A stretch of DNA of 64,000 bases from positions 92,283,416 to 92,347,415 of the forward strand of contig JBOZIK010000001.1 in the NCBI GenBank assembly GCA_051453625.1, read 5' to 3'. The DNA comes from Welwitschia mirabilis (taxonomy: Eukaryota > Gnetophyta > Gnetopsida > Welwitschiales). Positions 35,951-47,740 of the stretch are shown piece after piece; position 1 is the stretch's first letter, and each line of letters starts with the position of its first letter. The notes below the pieces were generated by a model, which saw only the letters and a list, made by a program, of their open reading frames with translations, had not been told where the DNA came from and did no database searches. A program made the translations under genes and the position numbers.

Positions 35951-36960
35951 TGAATTTCTCTAGTGTTTAGATCAGAGATTTCAACTAAGCCATTTGAATG
36001 TAACTTCTCTATAAGATAAGAACCTAACCATTTAGAAGTTAACTTATTATATAAAAGGTGTACTTAGGTGTTATATAAAAGAACAAGTTAATCAAGTTTA
36101 AATTACTTATGAATAATCTTTTTTATCATGTCTGAACTTAGCTTGAACTTTATGAATGAGTTGATGATGTAAGGCATAAGCACCTTTTTCATTTAAATGG
36201 TTAAGTTGGGCTAATCAAGTCCTAATATTTTCATTTAACTCTATAAGGTTAATTTTACCAGTGGATCAATATAAGTTATAGCAAACATCAACTAGTAAGA
36301 CATAAGTTCATATGATTAGAAACCTAGAGAGTGATGCCAAGTAGTACAGTATGCCCAGAGAACATCATTAAGTTTGGATGACCAGGTTTTCTTATTGACA
36401 AAGCCTAATTTTTGGAGCATCTTTTTAATTTCTCTATTTGCATTTTTGGCTTAGCCATTAACTTGGGGGTAATAAGCACATGCAATTCTATGTTTAATAC
36501 CAATGGATAATAGTAGTTTTTGAAAAATGTGATTAATGAAATGAGTTTCTTGATCACTAGTGATTATTCATGAAAAATTAAAATGTCAAAATATATGAGT
36601 TCAAATAAAATTAAAAATGGTTTAGGCATGATTTTTAGTAGTAGAAATAACTTTTACCCACTTAGCAATAGAATCAACAGTTACAAGGATATAATGTTTA
36701 TCATGAGAAGGTGGTTTAATTAGGCCTACAAAGTTAATTTCCCAATAATCAAAAGGTTCATATTCAAGTATAAGCTTGAGGAACATATCTTGAGAATTAT
36801 TTAGGCTATCATAATGTTAACATGCATCACACCTTCTAGCAAAGTTGAATGAATCTTTAAAAAGGGTAGGCCAATAAAAACCAGAGTAAAAAATCTTTAT
36901 GATGGTCTTTTGGCACAAAAATTTCCCTCACATATCCTAATAGGGCAAATTTTTAGGATT
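35951..36960 (-). pseudogene. Element G integrase remnant
   Basis: Minus-strand reading in order: GFYWPTLFKDSFNFARRCDA near 36885-36830 with its C-D-A-C zinc pair kept; NFVGL near 36735 where Athila has D-F-M-G-P; V-D-S-I-A-K-W-V near 36680-36655 (first catalytic Asp kept); T-S-D-Q-E-T-H-F near 36565-36540 (second Asp kept); YYPQVNG, stop, then A-K-N-A-N-R-E-I-K near 36475-36425, where the catalytic Glu is Lys at 36447-36445; and W-S-S-K-L-N-D-V-L-W-A-Y near 36390-36355. The Glu to Lys change and the stop in place of Gln are both transitions. Confidence 0.88.
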
Positions 36961-37700
36961 TTCAGGGTTTCCCACTCAAGCATACGCTTATGTATGATTT
37001 GGTCTTTGCATCTTCTATAAAGATGGAGTTCATTCCACTCATAAGCACCGATCCTATGGAAATAAGATTTGCGTTGGTTATAGTTATAATGCTAATGTGT
37101 TTTCATAATAATAATGTAGTTTACAATATTAGCATATCAAGGATTGGTATTAGTAGAAGATATAGCACAAATTTATTCAATGATAAAGAGTTATTCATCT
37201 ATAAAAGAGCCATTTATGGGAAGTTCATCATGAGAACAAGATAAACAAGATAGATGATCTAAAACAGTATGGTGTTTTCCAGCCTTACCAATGATGGTGA
37301 GATTGAATTCTTACATGAGTCTAGCACTAGAATCTTTCTTAGTCATAGGATAGTAGATAGCTGCATGATTAATGTAAGCATTGATGTAAAAACAAAGAAG
37401 ATAATGTCAAAGATGATTAAGACAAAAGACAATGGCAAGCATTTCTATCTCAGTAGTGGTTAGTTGGATTAGACTTGGAATAAAGTTTTACTAAGATAAA
37501 ATATAACTTTAAAATCATTTTCATATTTTTGAATAAGAACCCCATCCATAGTCGTGTTTCTTGCATCACATATAAGCTTAAAATCTTTATTCCAATTGGG
37601 ACTCATGATAATATGTTCAAAAGAAATGTTTTCCTTAAGAGTTTCAAATGCAAGTTGACATGAATCATTCCAATCAAATTTAGCATCTTTTTCAAGTAAA
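36961..37700 (-). pseudogene. Element G RNase H remnant
   Basis: FDWNDSCQLAFETLKENISF near 37680-37620 is the end of the RT connection. KLICDARNTTMDGVLIQKY near 37575-37515 is the RNase H start. T-E-I-E-M-L-A-I-V-F near 37455-37425 contains a conserved Glu, and I-N-H-A-A-I near 37375-37355 replaces T-D-H-A-A-[IL], again Asp to Asn. K-A-G-K-H-H-T-V-L-D-H-L-S near 37290-37250 and D-E-L-P-I-N near 37230 complete the Athila pattern. The plus-strand open frames at 36990-37244 and 37269-37463 are shadows of this region. Confidence 0.85.
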
Positions 37701-37919
37701 GAGTGAAGTGGCTTATAAAGGTTGGCATAATCATGAATAAATCAATGATAAAAACTAGCATTACTAATCAATGATCTATCTTATTTGATATTAGTTAGAG
37801 GGCTAAGGTTTTTAATGATATCAACTTTAGTAGGGTCCATCCTAATACCTTCCTATGAAATGTGATGTCCTAAAAAAATTTATTAGTTAATAAGGAGAAA
37901 ACTCTTTTCCCAACTTAAA

Positions 37920-38100
37920 NNNNNNNNNNNNNNNNNNNNNNNNNNNNNNNNNNNNNNNNNNNNNNNNNNNNNNNNNNNNNNNNNNNNNNNNNNNNNNNNN
38001 NNNNNNNNNNNNNNNNNNNNNNNNNNNNNNNNNNNNNNNNNNNNNNNNNNNNNNNNNNNNNNNNNNNNNNNNNNNNNNNNNNNNNNNNNNNNNNNNNNNN
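37920..38100. other. Assembly gap, 181 N
   Basis: Gap with an estimated rather than placeholder length, in the RT of element G. Confidence 0.95.
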
Positions 38101-38351
38101 GCATTTGTCTAAAAGTAAAGGTTCTAAAGTATGAGGTAAACATTGTTTTGGCTTGGTCCTCGTTTTCTATGCAAATTTTATTATAACCACTATACCCATT
38201 AAGAAAATAGTAGTAGGCATAACCTTAGATTCTATCAAGTACTTGATCAAGAAAGGGTAATAGGTAATAATACTTTTAGTGGCCTTATTAAGTTTCCTAA
38301 AAATTAATGCACATTCTCCACTTCCCCCTTTCTTTAGAACTACTATCAAAG

Positions 38352-39040
38352 NNNNNNNNNNNNNNNNNNNNNNNNNNNNNNNNNNNNNNNNNNNNNNNNN
38401 NNNNNNNNNNNNNNNNNNNNNNNNNNNNNNNNNNNNNNNNNNNNNNNNNNNNNNNNNNNNNNNNNNNNNNNNNNNNNNNNNNNNNNNNNNNNNNNNNNNN
38501 NNNNNNNNNNNNNNNNNNNNNNNNNNNNNNNNNNNNNNNNNNNNNNNNNNNNNNNNNNNNNNNNNNNNNNNNNNNNNNNNNNNNNNNNNNNNNNNNNNNN
38601 NNNNNNNNNNNNNNNNNNNNNNNNNNNNNNNNNNNNNNNNNNNNNNNNNNNNNNNNNNNNNNNNNNNNNNNNNNNNNNNNNNNNNNNNNNNNNNNNNNNN
38701 NNNNNNNNNNNNNNNNNNNNNNNNNNNNNNNNNNNNNNNNNNNNNNNNNNNNNNNNNNNNNNNNNNNNNNNNNNNNNNNNNNNNNNNNNNNNNNNNNNNN
38801 NNNNNNNNNNNNNNNNNNNNNNNNNNNNNNNNNNNNNNNNNNNNNNNNNNNNNNNNNNNNNNNNNNNNNNNNNNNNNNNNNNNNNNNNNNNNNNNNNNNN
38901 NNNNNNNNNNNNNNNNNNNNNNNNNNNNNNNNNNNNNNNNNNNNNNNNNNNNNNNNNNNNNNNNNNNNNNNNNNNNNNNNNNNNNNNNNNNNNNNNNNNN
39001 NNNNNNNNNNNNNNNNNNNNNNNNNNNNNNNNNNNNNNNN
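38352..39040. other. Assembly gap, 689 N, with duplicated 70-bp flanks
   Basis: The 70 bases 38282-38351 are repeated without a change at 39041-39110. Neighbouring RT sequence reads on naturally if one copy and the gap are ignored. The gap is probably an artefact. Confidence 0.95.
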
Positions 39041-39200
39041 GCCTTATTAAGTTTCCTAAAAATTAATGCACATTCTCCACTTCCCCCTTTCTTTAGAACT
39101 ACTATCAAAGGGCTAATCCACTCACTATTAAATATAGCATATATGATCTCAGCATCCATAAATTTAATGATTTCATTTTTAACTATTTGATTAATGGTTG

Positions 39201-40100
39201 GCTAAGCCTTCTTTGAGGTTGTTTAATAGGTTTAGCATTATTTTCAAGGTAAATCTTGTATTAAACGATGGAAAAAGGAATGGCAGCTAAGTCTTTATGG
39301 GTCTAAGTAAAGACTTCTTCTTTAGAGGTTAAGAGTAAGATCAAGTTTGATTCTTGTTGAGAAGTAAGAAGGTTACTTATTATTAGGTATTTCATCTAAT
39401 TATCAAATAGAAAAAACATATTTTAAACCTTGAGGTAATTTCTTTAATTCTAGATTAATATTTTCATTTATCATACTATTTGTCATGTGGATGACAGACA
39501 TGAGATAATACTCTACAAAAAGTTTTTCTATCAAGTAAATATGTTGAGTTTATCCCTAGTTGATGTATTCTTCATTCTCAAACTCAAGACAGTGTGTTTC
39601 AGTTAGATCATCATATAAAGTTGGTTTAAGTAGAATGATTAATCTCTCCTCAATTGGTTAATGTTGTAAAAACAAGGTTAGTTTTAATTCTTCCTCTAGG
39701 TTAAAATCATTTTCTATGTCTTTTTTAGCAGCATTAAATACTCAAATGATAAGCCTTTTATTACCAAAATAACAGCCCATCATTTGGTTCATGTGTTAGT
39801 GATACAATGGGCAATTGCATAAAAGGCTCTTTCTAAGAGGTGTATAACCTCCATCATGTTCTACCTTAATGATAACAACATCTATGGGGTAAAAGGCTTT
39901 CTCAATTTAGATGACTAGGTCCTTGATAGTTCCTAATGGTTTCTTGATTTAAGTATCAGTCAATTCTAAGATAATTCATATAGGTTCTATTCTATTTTCC
40001 AACCCAAGTCTTCTACATATGTTACAAGGCATGATGTTCACACTAGCTCCTATGTCAATTAAATCTTTTTAAATTCTTTTATTTCCTTATAAGGTGATAC
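39201..40100 (-). pseudogene. Element G aspartic protease and linker
   Basis: The active site reads I-D-I-G-A-S-V-N-I-M-P at about 40059-40027, with DIGAS at 40056-40042; Athila proteases typically have D-L-G-A-S here. The catalytic Asp and Gly are kept. RRLGLENRI and L-E-L-T-D-T follow near 40015-39955, with K-K-P-L-G-T-I-K-D near 39945-39920 and a block ending in EHDGGY near 39850. Premature stops occur near 39985 and 39953. From 39800 to 39200 the sequence is the linker to RT, with no clear motif. Confidence 0.8.
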
Positions 40101-42450
40101 TCATAGTTGTAGGTCTAGGTTCTTTGAATTTAGGACACTTTTTAATGACTAAGTTAGAAATAAATTGAGCAAGAAAAACTTTGCTAGGAATAGTACGTTT
40201 TTATTTTCTTCTTACTAGGTCCTTCCATAACTTAGAATAGTTAGGGTTTTCTTACAAGAGTTTCCAAAAAAGTAAGTTGATGTTTACCTCTTGCATTAAT
40301 GTTTTTAAGCATTCATCAAAGGTTGGATTTATATTTAACTAATCAAGTTAAGGAGTAGATGGTTTTTGCCTTTATTTTCTCATGAAGAATTTTTAGTGTA
40401 GGTTTTAGTATGTGATGTTGATGAAAAGTTATAGGAGTTAAAAATTTCTACATCATCTTCTTCATTCACTTCATCATTTTTGAAAGCTGAAACCTCATGA
40501 CAGGAGGTATTATATCATTTTTACTTCTTGTTATTACTTTCAAATATTTCTTGACTTCATTTAGATTAGGTAAAGATTGATATGCAAGAGATCCTTGTGG
40601 TCTTTGATTGGTAAAAATTGTTTATTAGAGCACATTCACTAAGTTTTTAATATTACTATTAGCCTTTTCTTGCACCTTACTCCTTTCTTCTATGGATCTC
40701 TGAGTGAATCATTATGACCTTGTTAAAGATTAAGTTAAAATTTGGAATTTCTGAATTTATTTTTAAAAGGTTTTCATTGAGATGGTCCATCTAATCTTTA
40801 TTGAAATTATAGTTGGATTTTGAAGTTAGGTGTTTTTTGATTTAAAGCAAAAATCTCTTCAAACATCCTCTCCTTACAAGTTGGTAACAAAGAGCATTCT
40901 TTAGTTGAATGAAAGTTTTCTTCACAAATTTTACAAGTTGAAGTTGAGTTTTCATCCTTTACTACTTTTGCATCAACTATCATTTGTATATACTTCTCTA
41001 AAGTGGTAGTGAAATCTTTAATTAAGTTGATTGAATTACCACTCTCTTATTCCTTGTCATGTTTAACCTTCTTTAAATCTTTTATGATTTGGCCTATGGT
41101 TTAATTTTCTTTAGTGGGTTTAGACCAAGTTTGACTTGTTTCTACTAGGTTTTTCAACACACTTCATGCTTTTTCCAAGATTGAGTTCAACAAGCTACCT
41201 CGACAAAACAAATCTATAAGTTATTTAGTTTGGTAATTCAATTCACTGTAGAAAGAATCGACTAGCTCTTCCTTACAGAATTCATCAATAGGGTTGAAAT
41301 GGTTATCTATAATAAATTGTTCATAAGATGTGTCATAATCTAGATGAGGTTGTTATTGAAAGTTCATCACTTCTNNNNNNNNNNNNNNNNNNNNNNNNNN
41401 NNNNNNNNNNNNNNNNNNNNNNNNNNNNNNNNNNNNNNNNNNNNNNNNNNNNNNNNNNNNNNNNNNNNNNNNNNNNNNNNNNNNNNNNNNNNNNNNNNNN
41501 NNNNNNNNNNNNNNNNNNNNNNNNNNNNNNNNNNNNNNNNNNNNNNNNNNNNNNNNNNNNNNNNNNNNNNNNNNNNNNNNNNNNNNNNNNNNNNNNNNNN
41601 NNNNNNNNNNNNNNNNNNNNNNNNNNNNNNNNNNNNNNNNNNNNNNNNNNNNNNNNNNNNNNNNNNNNNNNNNNNNNNNNNNNNNNNNNNNNNNNNNNNN
41701 NNNNNNNNNNNNNNNNNNNNNNNNNNNNNNNNNNNNNNNNNNNNNNNNNNNNNNNNNNNNNNNNNNNNNNNNNNNNNNNNNNNNNNNNNNNNNNNNNNNN
41801 NNNNNNNNNNNNNNNNNNNNNNNNNNNNNNNNNNNNNNNNNNNNNNNNNNNNNNNNNNNNNNNNNNNNNNNNNNNNNNNNNNNNNNNNNNNNNNNNNNNN
41901 NNNNNNNNNNNNNNNNNNNNNNNNNNNNNNNNNNNNNNNNNNNNNNNNNNNNNNNNNNNNNNNNNNNNNNNNNNNNNNNNNNNNNNNNNNNNNNNNNNNN
42001 NNNNNNNNNNNNNNNNNNNNNNNNNNNNNNNNNNNNNNNNNNNNNNNNNNNNNNNNNNNNNNNNNNNNNNNNNNNNNNNNNNNNNNNNNNNNNNNTTTCA
42101 TCCTTCCTCTAATTATAACTAGAAAAATAATCTTATAGGTACAATCACTAATATATTTCTTCCCATTTCTTAAGATAAGCATGAGTTATTCAATGTTAGC
42201 TAAATGTTGGAAAGGATCTTCCTCAAGTTCCTCTGAAAAAGTTGGATATGCACTCAAACTTCTTAACTCTACATCATCACTGAGGAGTAAATTAAATGGA
42301 TTTTGGATTTTATGTTTTCGATTAGCAATTAAATCTCTAAGAGTAACATTTGCATTTGAAGTAGAAGTTTCTATTATGATTAGAGTACTAGACAAAGCAA
42401 CTTGCTTTTCTTTTTGCAATGATTTTGACATATTCAAAGAATAAATAACA
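40101..42450 (-). pseudogene. Element G gag with intact zinc knuckle
   Basis: The 83-codon open N-terminus (42437-42186) reads MNMSKSLQKEKQVALSS, continues with ANRKHKIQNPFNLLLSDDVE and ends in EELEEDPFQHLANIE, which fits the Athila gag block G-x-x-x-E-D-P-x-x-H-L. Near 40935-40894 the reading C-K-I-C-E-E-N-F-H-S-T-K-E-C is a complete CX2CX4HX4C knuckle, followed by SLLPTCKERMFEEIFALNQK. The middle is lost in the 721-N gap. The plus-strand frame 42181-42444 is a shadow. Gag packages the element RNA. Confidence 0.8.
41375..42095. other. Assembly gap, 721 N
   Basis: Gap of estimated length inside the gag of element G. Open frames running across it (41328-42182 on both strands) are artefacts of N. 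Confidence 0.95.
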
Positions 42451-45024
42451 CAATCTACTTCTATGCTATAATTTTTTTTTGTAAAATCTAATTTTGGAAT
42501 AATAAAAGAAAAAAATATTCTTATTCAATACTTGGAATTTTCATATCTAGGGTGTGTGTACCTAGATTTTGTTCATAATCGAATAATCCTTCTCTAATGC
42601 TTTCTTTAATCAGATTCTTCTCTTTCTGATATTTTGTCTTTCTATCAAAATTTATCATGTCCCTACATTCTCAGATAGTAAACAAAAATTAAAACCAAAA
42701 ATAACAAACTATCATACACCTAGTTATTAAATGATAGGGAGAATGATAATCATAGTAAACAAAAATTAAACTCAGAAAAATTGCCAAAATAAAAATAACA
42801 AACTGTTATCTAGATCGTCATGGAAATAACAAGTACAACAATAGTATTTTTATTACTAATCTAAAAATAGAAAAAAATTTGAAAAAGGAAATTAAATTTA
42901 AAAAATCAAAATTGTCATTTCCAGTGTCATGAAGATGATAGAGACGATGATAAAGATTCTAAAAATTATGAAGAAAGAAAATTTCTAAAATAAACTTATT
43001 GAAGCTATGCTAAAAATACAGTGCTATTTTAAATAAATAACCCAAATAAAAATTCGAGGTACTTATCTAAATAGTGATAATATTTAGCTCCTTAAAGTCT
43101 TCCTTTGCAATGACACAAAAATGTTGCAGTGTGAATTTATGCAATTCTTAAGTCTTTAATACAAATCTATAAATCAAATTACTTGTAAAAAAACACACAC
43201 TAGTATAAACAAAAGTTAATCTAAATGTCATAATCCCAATGAACACACTAGGCTTAGAGTTAGAGAATTGATTTCCAAAGATATTTTTGGTCTTTTATCT
43301 TTAAATAAATAAAAGTAAACAACAATGTAAAATGTAATGCAATGGTAAATGAAGATGAAACACAATAAATGAAAATGGAAATGAAATGGATTCTATTTGA
43401 ATCCTAATTCTTCTATCATAAGAGCTACCTCTCTATAATTCAAATCAATTAAGAAGAGTTTATTACTTATTCCTAACTAATGTAAACTATTACATATACC
43501 AAATAGAATATGAAATGCAATATAGAATTGGAATGCAAATCTAAACTAATAAAATCAACCTTAATAAAAGTTACCCTTATGATCTAAATAAATTATAGAA
43601 TTGTCAATAAACTATAACCAACTTAAATCATAAGGGACATAAATACAATTGTAGTAAAAAGAGTATTTAAATTGATTATAGAACTTTTACATCCACTTAC
43701 AACAAAGTAGCAGCTCCTCGATAGAGGATACTTAACCCGAGACCAAGGGTAACTCCTCTGTAGTTATTAGATGGATCTCTTATTCTTTAGTCTTCTATCA
43801 TAAGAACATCAGGTATAGAAGATGGAAATAGAAGTAAAGTAAAGGGAGGGTATTTATAGTTTTACATTGAATTTCTAAAAGCTTAACCCTAGAAGTTAAA
43901 AAAGAAACCCTAGTAGCCCCAATGGGTCACATGATCCCATTACAAATATAATCCTCTTTATCATAAAAAATAGCTATTGTCCTGAATATTATGGAAATGA
44001 TAAGAGGGAACATCACTCTACATTAAAAGGTCCTCCATCAGATTTAAGACCCATTGTCAACCCCATAGCCTCTATCCACATTAGTAGTGTTATCATCCTT
44101 CCTATCATGGGGATGACATAGGGGACGATAAGATTTTCCATCTTCAATCTCAAAATGGAATAAAATCTTCTTCATGGCGAATCCTTATTCCTAAGTATAA
44201 AGTATTAGAATAAGCCTAATATGCCTTCAAATATGCTAAGAATTATATGTTTTAATGATCATCCTATCATTTCTTCATAATCATCAATATTGCATCCAAA
44301 CCTGTATAATGTTCTATAAAAGCACTCAAAATAACCATCAAATTCCTATAAATTAGCATCGCAACAGAACATAAATGCTCTAAGGATTTAGATAATTTGT
44401 TAAACTATTTTTCTTCGCTCTAATTTTTTTTATGTCCTAAACCATATACAATAGAACAACTTGCAAAAAAGACAAAGGGGTTATGAGGTTCATGCAAAAG
44501 ATCTAAGATTATAGGACCAGAGAGAAACTAAATAAAAACCTAAAATAACTATGTTTTTGCAAAAATTCAACCTACAAAATTAACCTAAACATTTTAATTT
44601 TTTCTAAAAATTTTAATAGTAATGAAAACTAGAATAGAAATAAAAATTCATAGACAATTTATAGAACTCAGAAAAAACACACAAAACACATAAATCATTA
44701 GAGTTTGGTTTAGTTTAAAATCATGATCTTAGGTTTGATTGCACCTACAAGAAATTTGTTAGATCTACAACATGAAATATCAAATAAACAAATGAAGTTT
44801 CAACTATTATAAAAATAACAAAACTTAATAATCTGGACTAGTTTAGCTTTCACTAGAAATAGACCAATACCTACCATTAGAAGGAATACAAAAGAAAGAA
44901 AAAATAGATTAGTTTAAGTATCACTAGAAAGAGGGCTAGTAACCACTACTAGAAAAATAAAATCTAATTAAAAATTAAAATAAAAATAATCTTATACTCT
45001 TGAAAAAAATATTATTCAAATATA
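42451..45024 (-). other. Element G long 5' leader
   Basis: About 2.6 kb without a supported frame lie between the primer site and gag, a known trait of Athila-like elements. The part near 44700-44830 is shared, inverted, with 63380-63470 of element I, which confirms it as leader sequence. The block 43690-43780 is richer in G and C ('cagctcctcgatagaggat') and could form a short hairpin around 'ctcctcgatagaggat'. Confidence 0.7.
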
Positions 45025-45042
45025 TCCCTAGTAATAGCACCA
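45025..45042 (-). other. Element G primer binding site (tRNA-Asp type)
   Basis: The minus strand reads 'tggtgctattactaggga', 9 bases inside the 5' LTR end. It corresponds over its full 18 bases to the tRNA-Asp primer site typical of Athila. The six differences are all C-to-T or G-to-A. Confidence 0.85.
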
Positions 45043-45051
45043 AAATCTAAT

Positions 45052-46518
45052 TGTAGCTTTGTATTCATTCAGATTTATCTGATTCTACACTTAGAATCAT
45101 CCTTCCATAGGAATATATGAGGTAATTTTAACTAAAATAAATAATATTAATTCTAATTATAATAAAAACTTAAATAATAGAAAAATTAAAAGTTTAAGAG
45201 AAAGTGATCTTTCATCGATAACATAAGAAAACAGAAATGCTCCAAGGATCTAGATAATTTGTCCAACTCTCCTCCTTAGATCTAATGATTTTTGTATCAT
45301 AAAACATGTACTAAATTGTCAATTTATTAAGGCTCAACATGGAGGCATGATCACATCCATCACATGAGTGTTAGTAAGTTATTTAGTCCTCCTTATACTT
45401 CATAGCCCTTTAGAAGCATAAAAAGTATAACTGAAAGTGCTGAACATATGTTAAATAATAGGAACTATAAATCACAAAAGTAACTTTAAATAATTTACAT
45501 GGTTTAAAAGAACTTAATAATTAAGTAAGCTTTATCTAAATATTGCTAATACCATTTTAATATGAATTAAGAATGAAAGAATGAATCTTATCTTAAGAAG
45601 TAGTTCTACCTAAACATTGTAAATACTAGTTAAAATTGTGCATTAATAATAAATGTGTTTAAACCAATTATTCACTAAAAATAATAGAAATCATACATTA
45701 CATCAAATGGAGGAGGAGAAAAGAAGAACCCCTCAATTATCCTCAGATCATTTCATCCTCAAGAAAAATGATTAGAGTGCCATGATGTTTAATCCTTCAA
45801 GTTATTCCCACATTGAGTTAATCAAAATATGTTTATAATGGGGAATCAAGGCCCTTTTATAGATGAGGAAAGGCCTAGAAGGGTATTGTCATGATTATAA
45901 TAGGTGTCATCCTTATGCATTAGGTAGATGCTTACATAAAAGAAGTGTTACAATGGGCAGTTACTTAAGGAGAAAGCTATAAATCTTTGGCGTGTAGTCA
46001 TTAAGAAATATTTTTCATCTTCTTATGAAAATATGATAATGATGTTTCTTTTAACTACTAATGATTTCACCAACAGATGCCATGTAATGTATCTTCATTT
46101 TAATCATTCTCATTATGCCACATGTCATTACAATGTATTGATTTATACTTCTGACATGTGTCATCCAAGTTAAAGATTAAATTTAATTTTTATTCAATTG
46201 AGCCCATAAGTGCAATATTATTAAGTCCCTAAGAAGGTGTAAGAACATGATTTTTTTGACATTTTATCTCATAAGGCTAGTAGCAGTAATAGTCTTAGCT
46301 CATACCACCATCATTTGATGCTAAAACATTTTCATGTTTTGCACAAGTCTTCAAAAGGCACCAAATAACTTGTTAATGTTAAAGAAGTATATAATTTTAT
46401 GAAAAAGTGATAAAAAGAACAAAAAACATTAATATGTGATAAAACCACTAATTTAATGTTTCTTCCTATGCTAAATTGATCCTTTGTACTTGCTTAAAAC
46501 GTCAATTTTGACATGACA
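45052..46518 (-). repeat. Element G 5' LTR
   Basis: Partner of 32289-33758. On the minus strand it ends 'gctaca' at 45052 and starts near TGTCATGTCA at 46518. It is also related, in inverted orientation, to the LTR of element I at 61864-63195. Confidence 0.9.
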
Positions 46519-47740
46519 ATACTTATGATTAGTTCAAATTTGAAATTTACAATCATAGAGAAAATGGTTCTTCAAATTTAAGGTGAGTATTACTAAATAT
46601 AATTCAATAATATGCATAGGATAATTTCTCTTACATATCTTAATTTGTTTTGATCTATAAGTTATTACTCTTTTATCTTATTCAAGACTATTCTAAGACC
46701 TTTTTCTTATGCATTAATATAAACTAAGCAAGTTTTAAAGTCATCAGTTACTACTAAAAATAGAGCATGAGTTGAGCATTTATTAAGATGATTAAAGGAT
46801 TGTTAACATTTTTTATTCATTAAAAATCTTTAATTTTCTTTAGAATACTTCTTAAAGGAGAATCTGTCTTGGACAAGATAAAGATAAATTAATGATAATA
46901 CTTAACAAGGCTAAGAATGCTTCTCATCCTAGTAATACTTATAAGTGTTGGCCATTTTATAATTTTTCTAACTTTATATGAATTAACTCAGAGACTGTCC
47001 TTACATACTTCATGGCTTAAAATCTTGATGAATTTCTTTTAAAGGAATATTTTTCCATGTCAGAATATAATTGATAATTTTTTAAAGTTTTTAGTATTAT
47101 TTTCAAGTTTCTTTCCTCTTAAGTTTTAGAATAAATGAGGATGTCATTAATAAATACAATTATAAATGATAAGGATGTGTTTAAAATATGTAATTCAAAG
47201 GATTAATAAATATCATAAAAGCAATATTTAAATTAAAATACATAATAATAAACTCATAATGTGCATGGTAAATTTAAAAGGTCATTTATAAATATAATTT
47301 TTTCTTAATTGTTATACAATGATATCTATATTTTAAATTAATTTTTGAAAATACTTTATCTTTCTTAAGTTAGTGAATTCTTATTGATCTATATTGGTTC
47401 TTGATGATATCCATATTTAGCTATGTGTAATCAATTCATAACCTAGGTGTTCCATTCTTTTCCTCTATGAAAAACATAGGTGCTTCATACAGTAATACAT
47501 TAGGATGAATGAAATATTTTTATAAAGTTATTTAAGATAAAATTTTAATTATTCCATTTTTCTAGGAGACATTTAATATAATGCCTTATAAATTGATTGA
47601 ATTCTTAGAACCACTTTAAGAGAAAACTTAACTTCCCAAAGAGATGACATTTTTGGAAATTCTGTTGTAAATGCATTAATATATTCTTGTATTATTGGTG
47701 TGATGAAATCCATCAAGTACTAAATTCAATTAAGGAAAAA
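46519..47740 (-). pseudogene. Element F reverse transcriptase and RNase H start
   Basis: On the minus strand from 47740: EYINAFTTEFPKMSSLWEVK near 47690-47630 (family block F-P-x-x-x-P-x-x-R-x-V-x-F), then the RT core with stops, and the catalytic box F-I-N-D-I-L-I-Y-S at 47154-47128, where the first catalytic Asp is Asn. Near 46560-46520 the reading L-Y-D-C-K-F-Q-I, stop, T-N-H-K is the middle of RNase H, with T-N-H-K in place of T-D-H-K. It is cut there by element G and resumes at 32288. On the other side it is cut by element H and resumes at about 59560. Confidence 0.85.

Larger units (their letters stand above)
37701..39200 (-). pseudogene. Element G reverse transcriptase remnant, interrupted by two gaps
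   Basis: The N-terminal part reads VVLKKGGSGECALIFRKLNK and A-T-K-S-I near 39105-39020, matching the Athila-group block with K-K-G-G and Y-R-x-L-N-K-A-T. The C-terminal part near 37880-37700 reads like the segment after the catalytic box, with a W-T-L-L-K and F-I-I-D-L-F type stretch. The catalytic box would fall within or next to the 37920-38100 gap. The apparent 330-codon frame across 38167-39159 is made of N and one sequence repeated on both sides of a gap, so it is not a real protein. Confidence 0.75.
32289..46518 (-). mobile_element. Element G: Athila-like Ty3/gypsy retrotransposon
   Basis: G is about 14.2 kb in the assembly, with direct LTRs of about 1.47 kb at both ends. On the minus strand follow a tRNA-Asp-type primer site, a 2.6-kb leader, gag with zinc knuckle, protease, RT, RNase H and integrase, and a 2-kb non-coding tail. 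The long leader, the tRNA-Asp primer site and the wording of pol (DELPI block after RNase H, P-x-G-F-Y-W-P-T integrase block) point to Athila. It split the RNase H of element F. Four gaps interrupt it, so its true length is uncertain; one gap is probably false. Confidence 0.88.

Noticed and set aside
38167-39190. Open frames of 247 to 330 codons on both strands
   Set aside because: They consist mostly of N from the 689-base gap plus one sequence present on both sides of it. They are not proteins.
41328-42182. Open frames of about 264-271 codons on both strands
   Set aside because: They run through the 721-N gap; only a few codons at each end are real sequence.
42181-42444. 87-codon plus-strand frame
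   Set aside because: It is the antisense shadow of the better supported Athila gag N-terminus on the minus strand.
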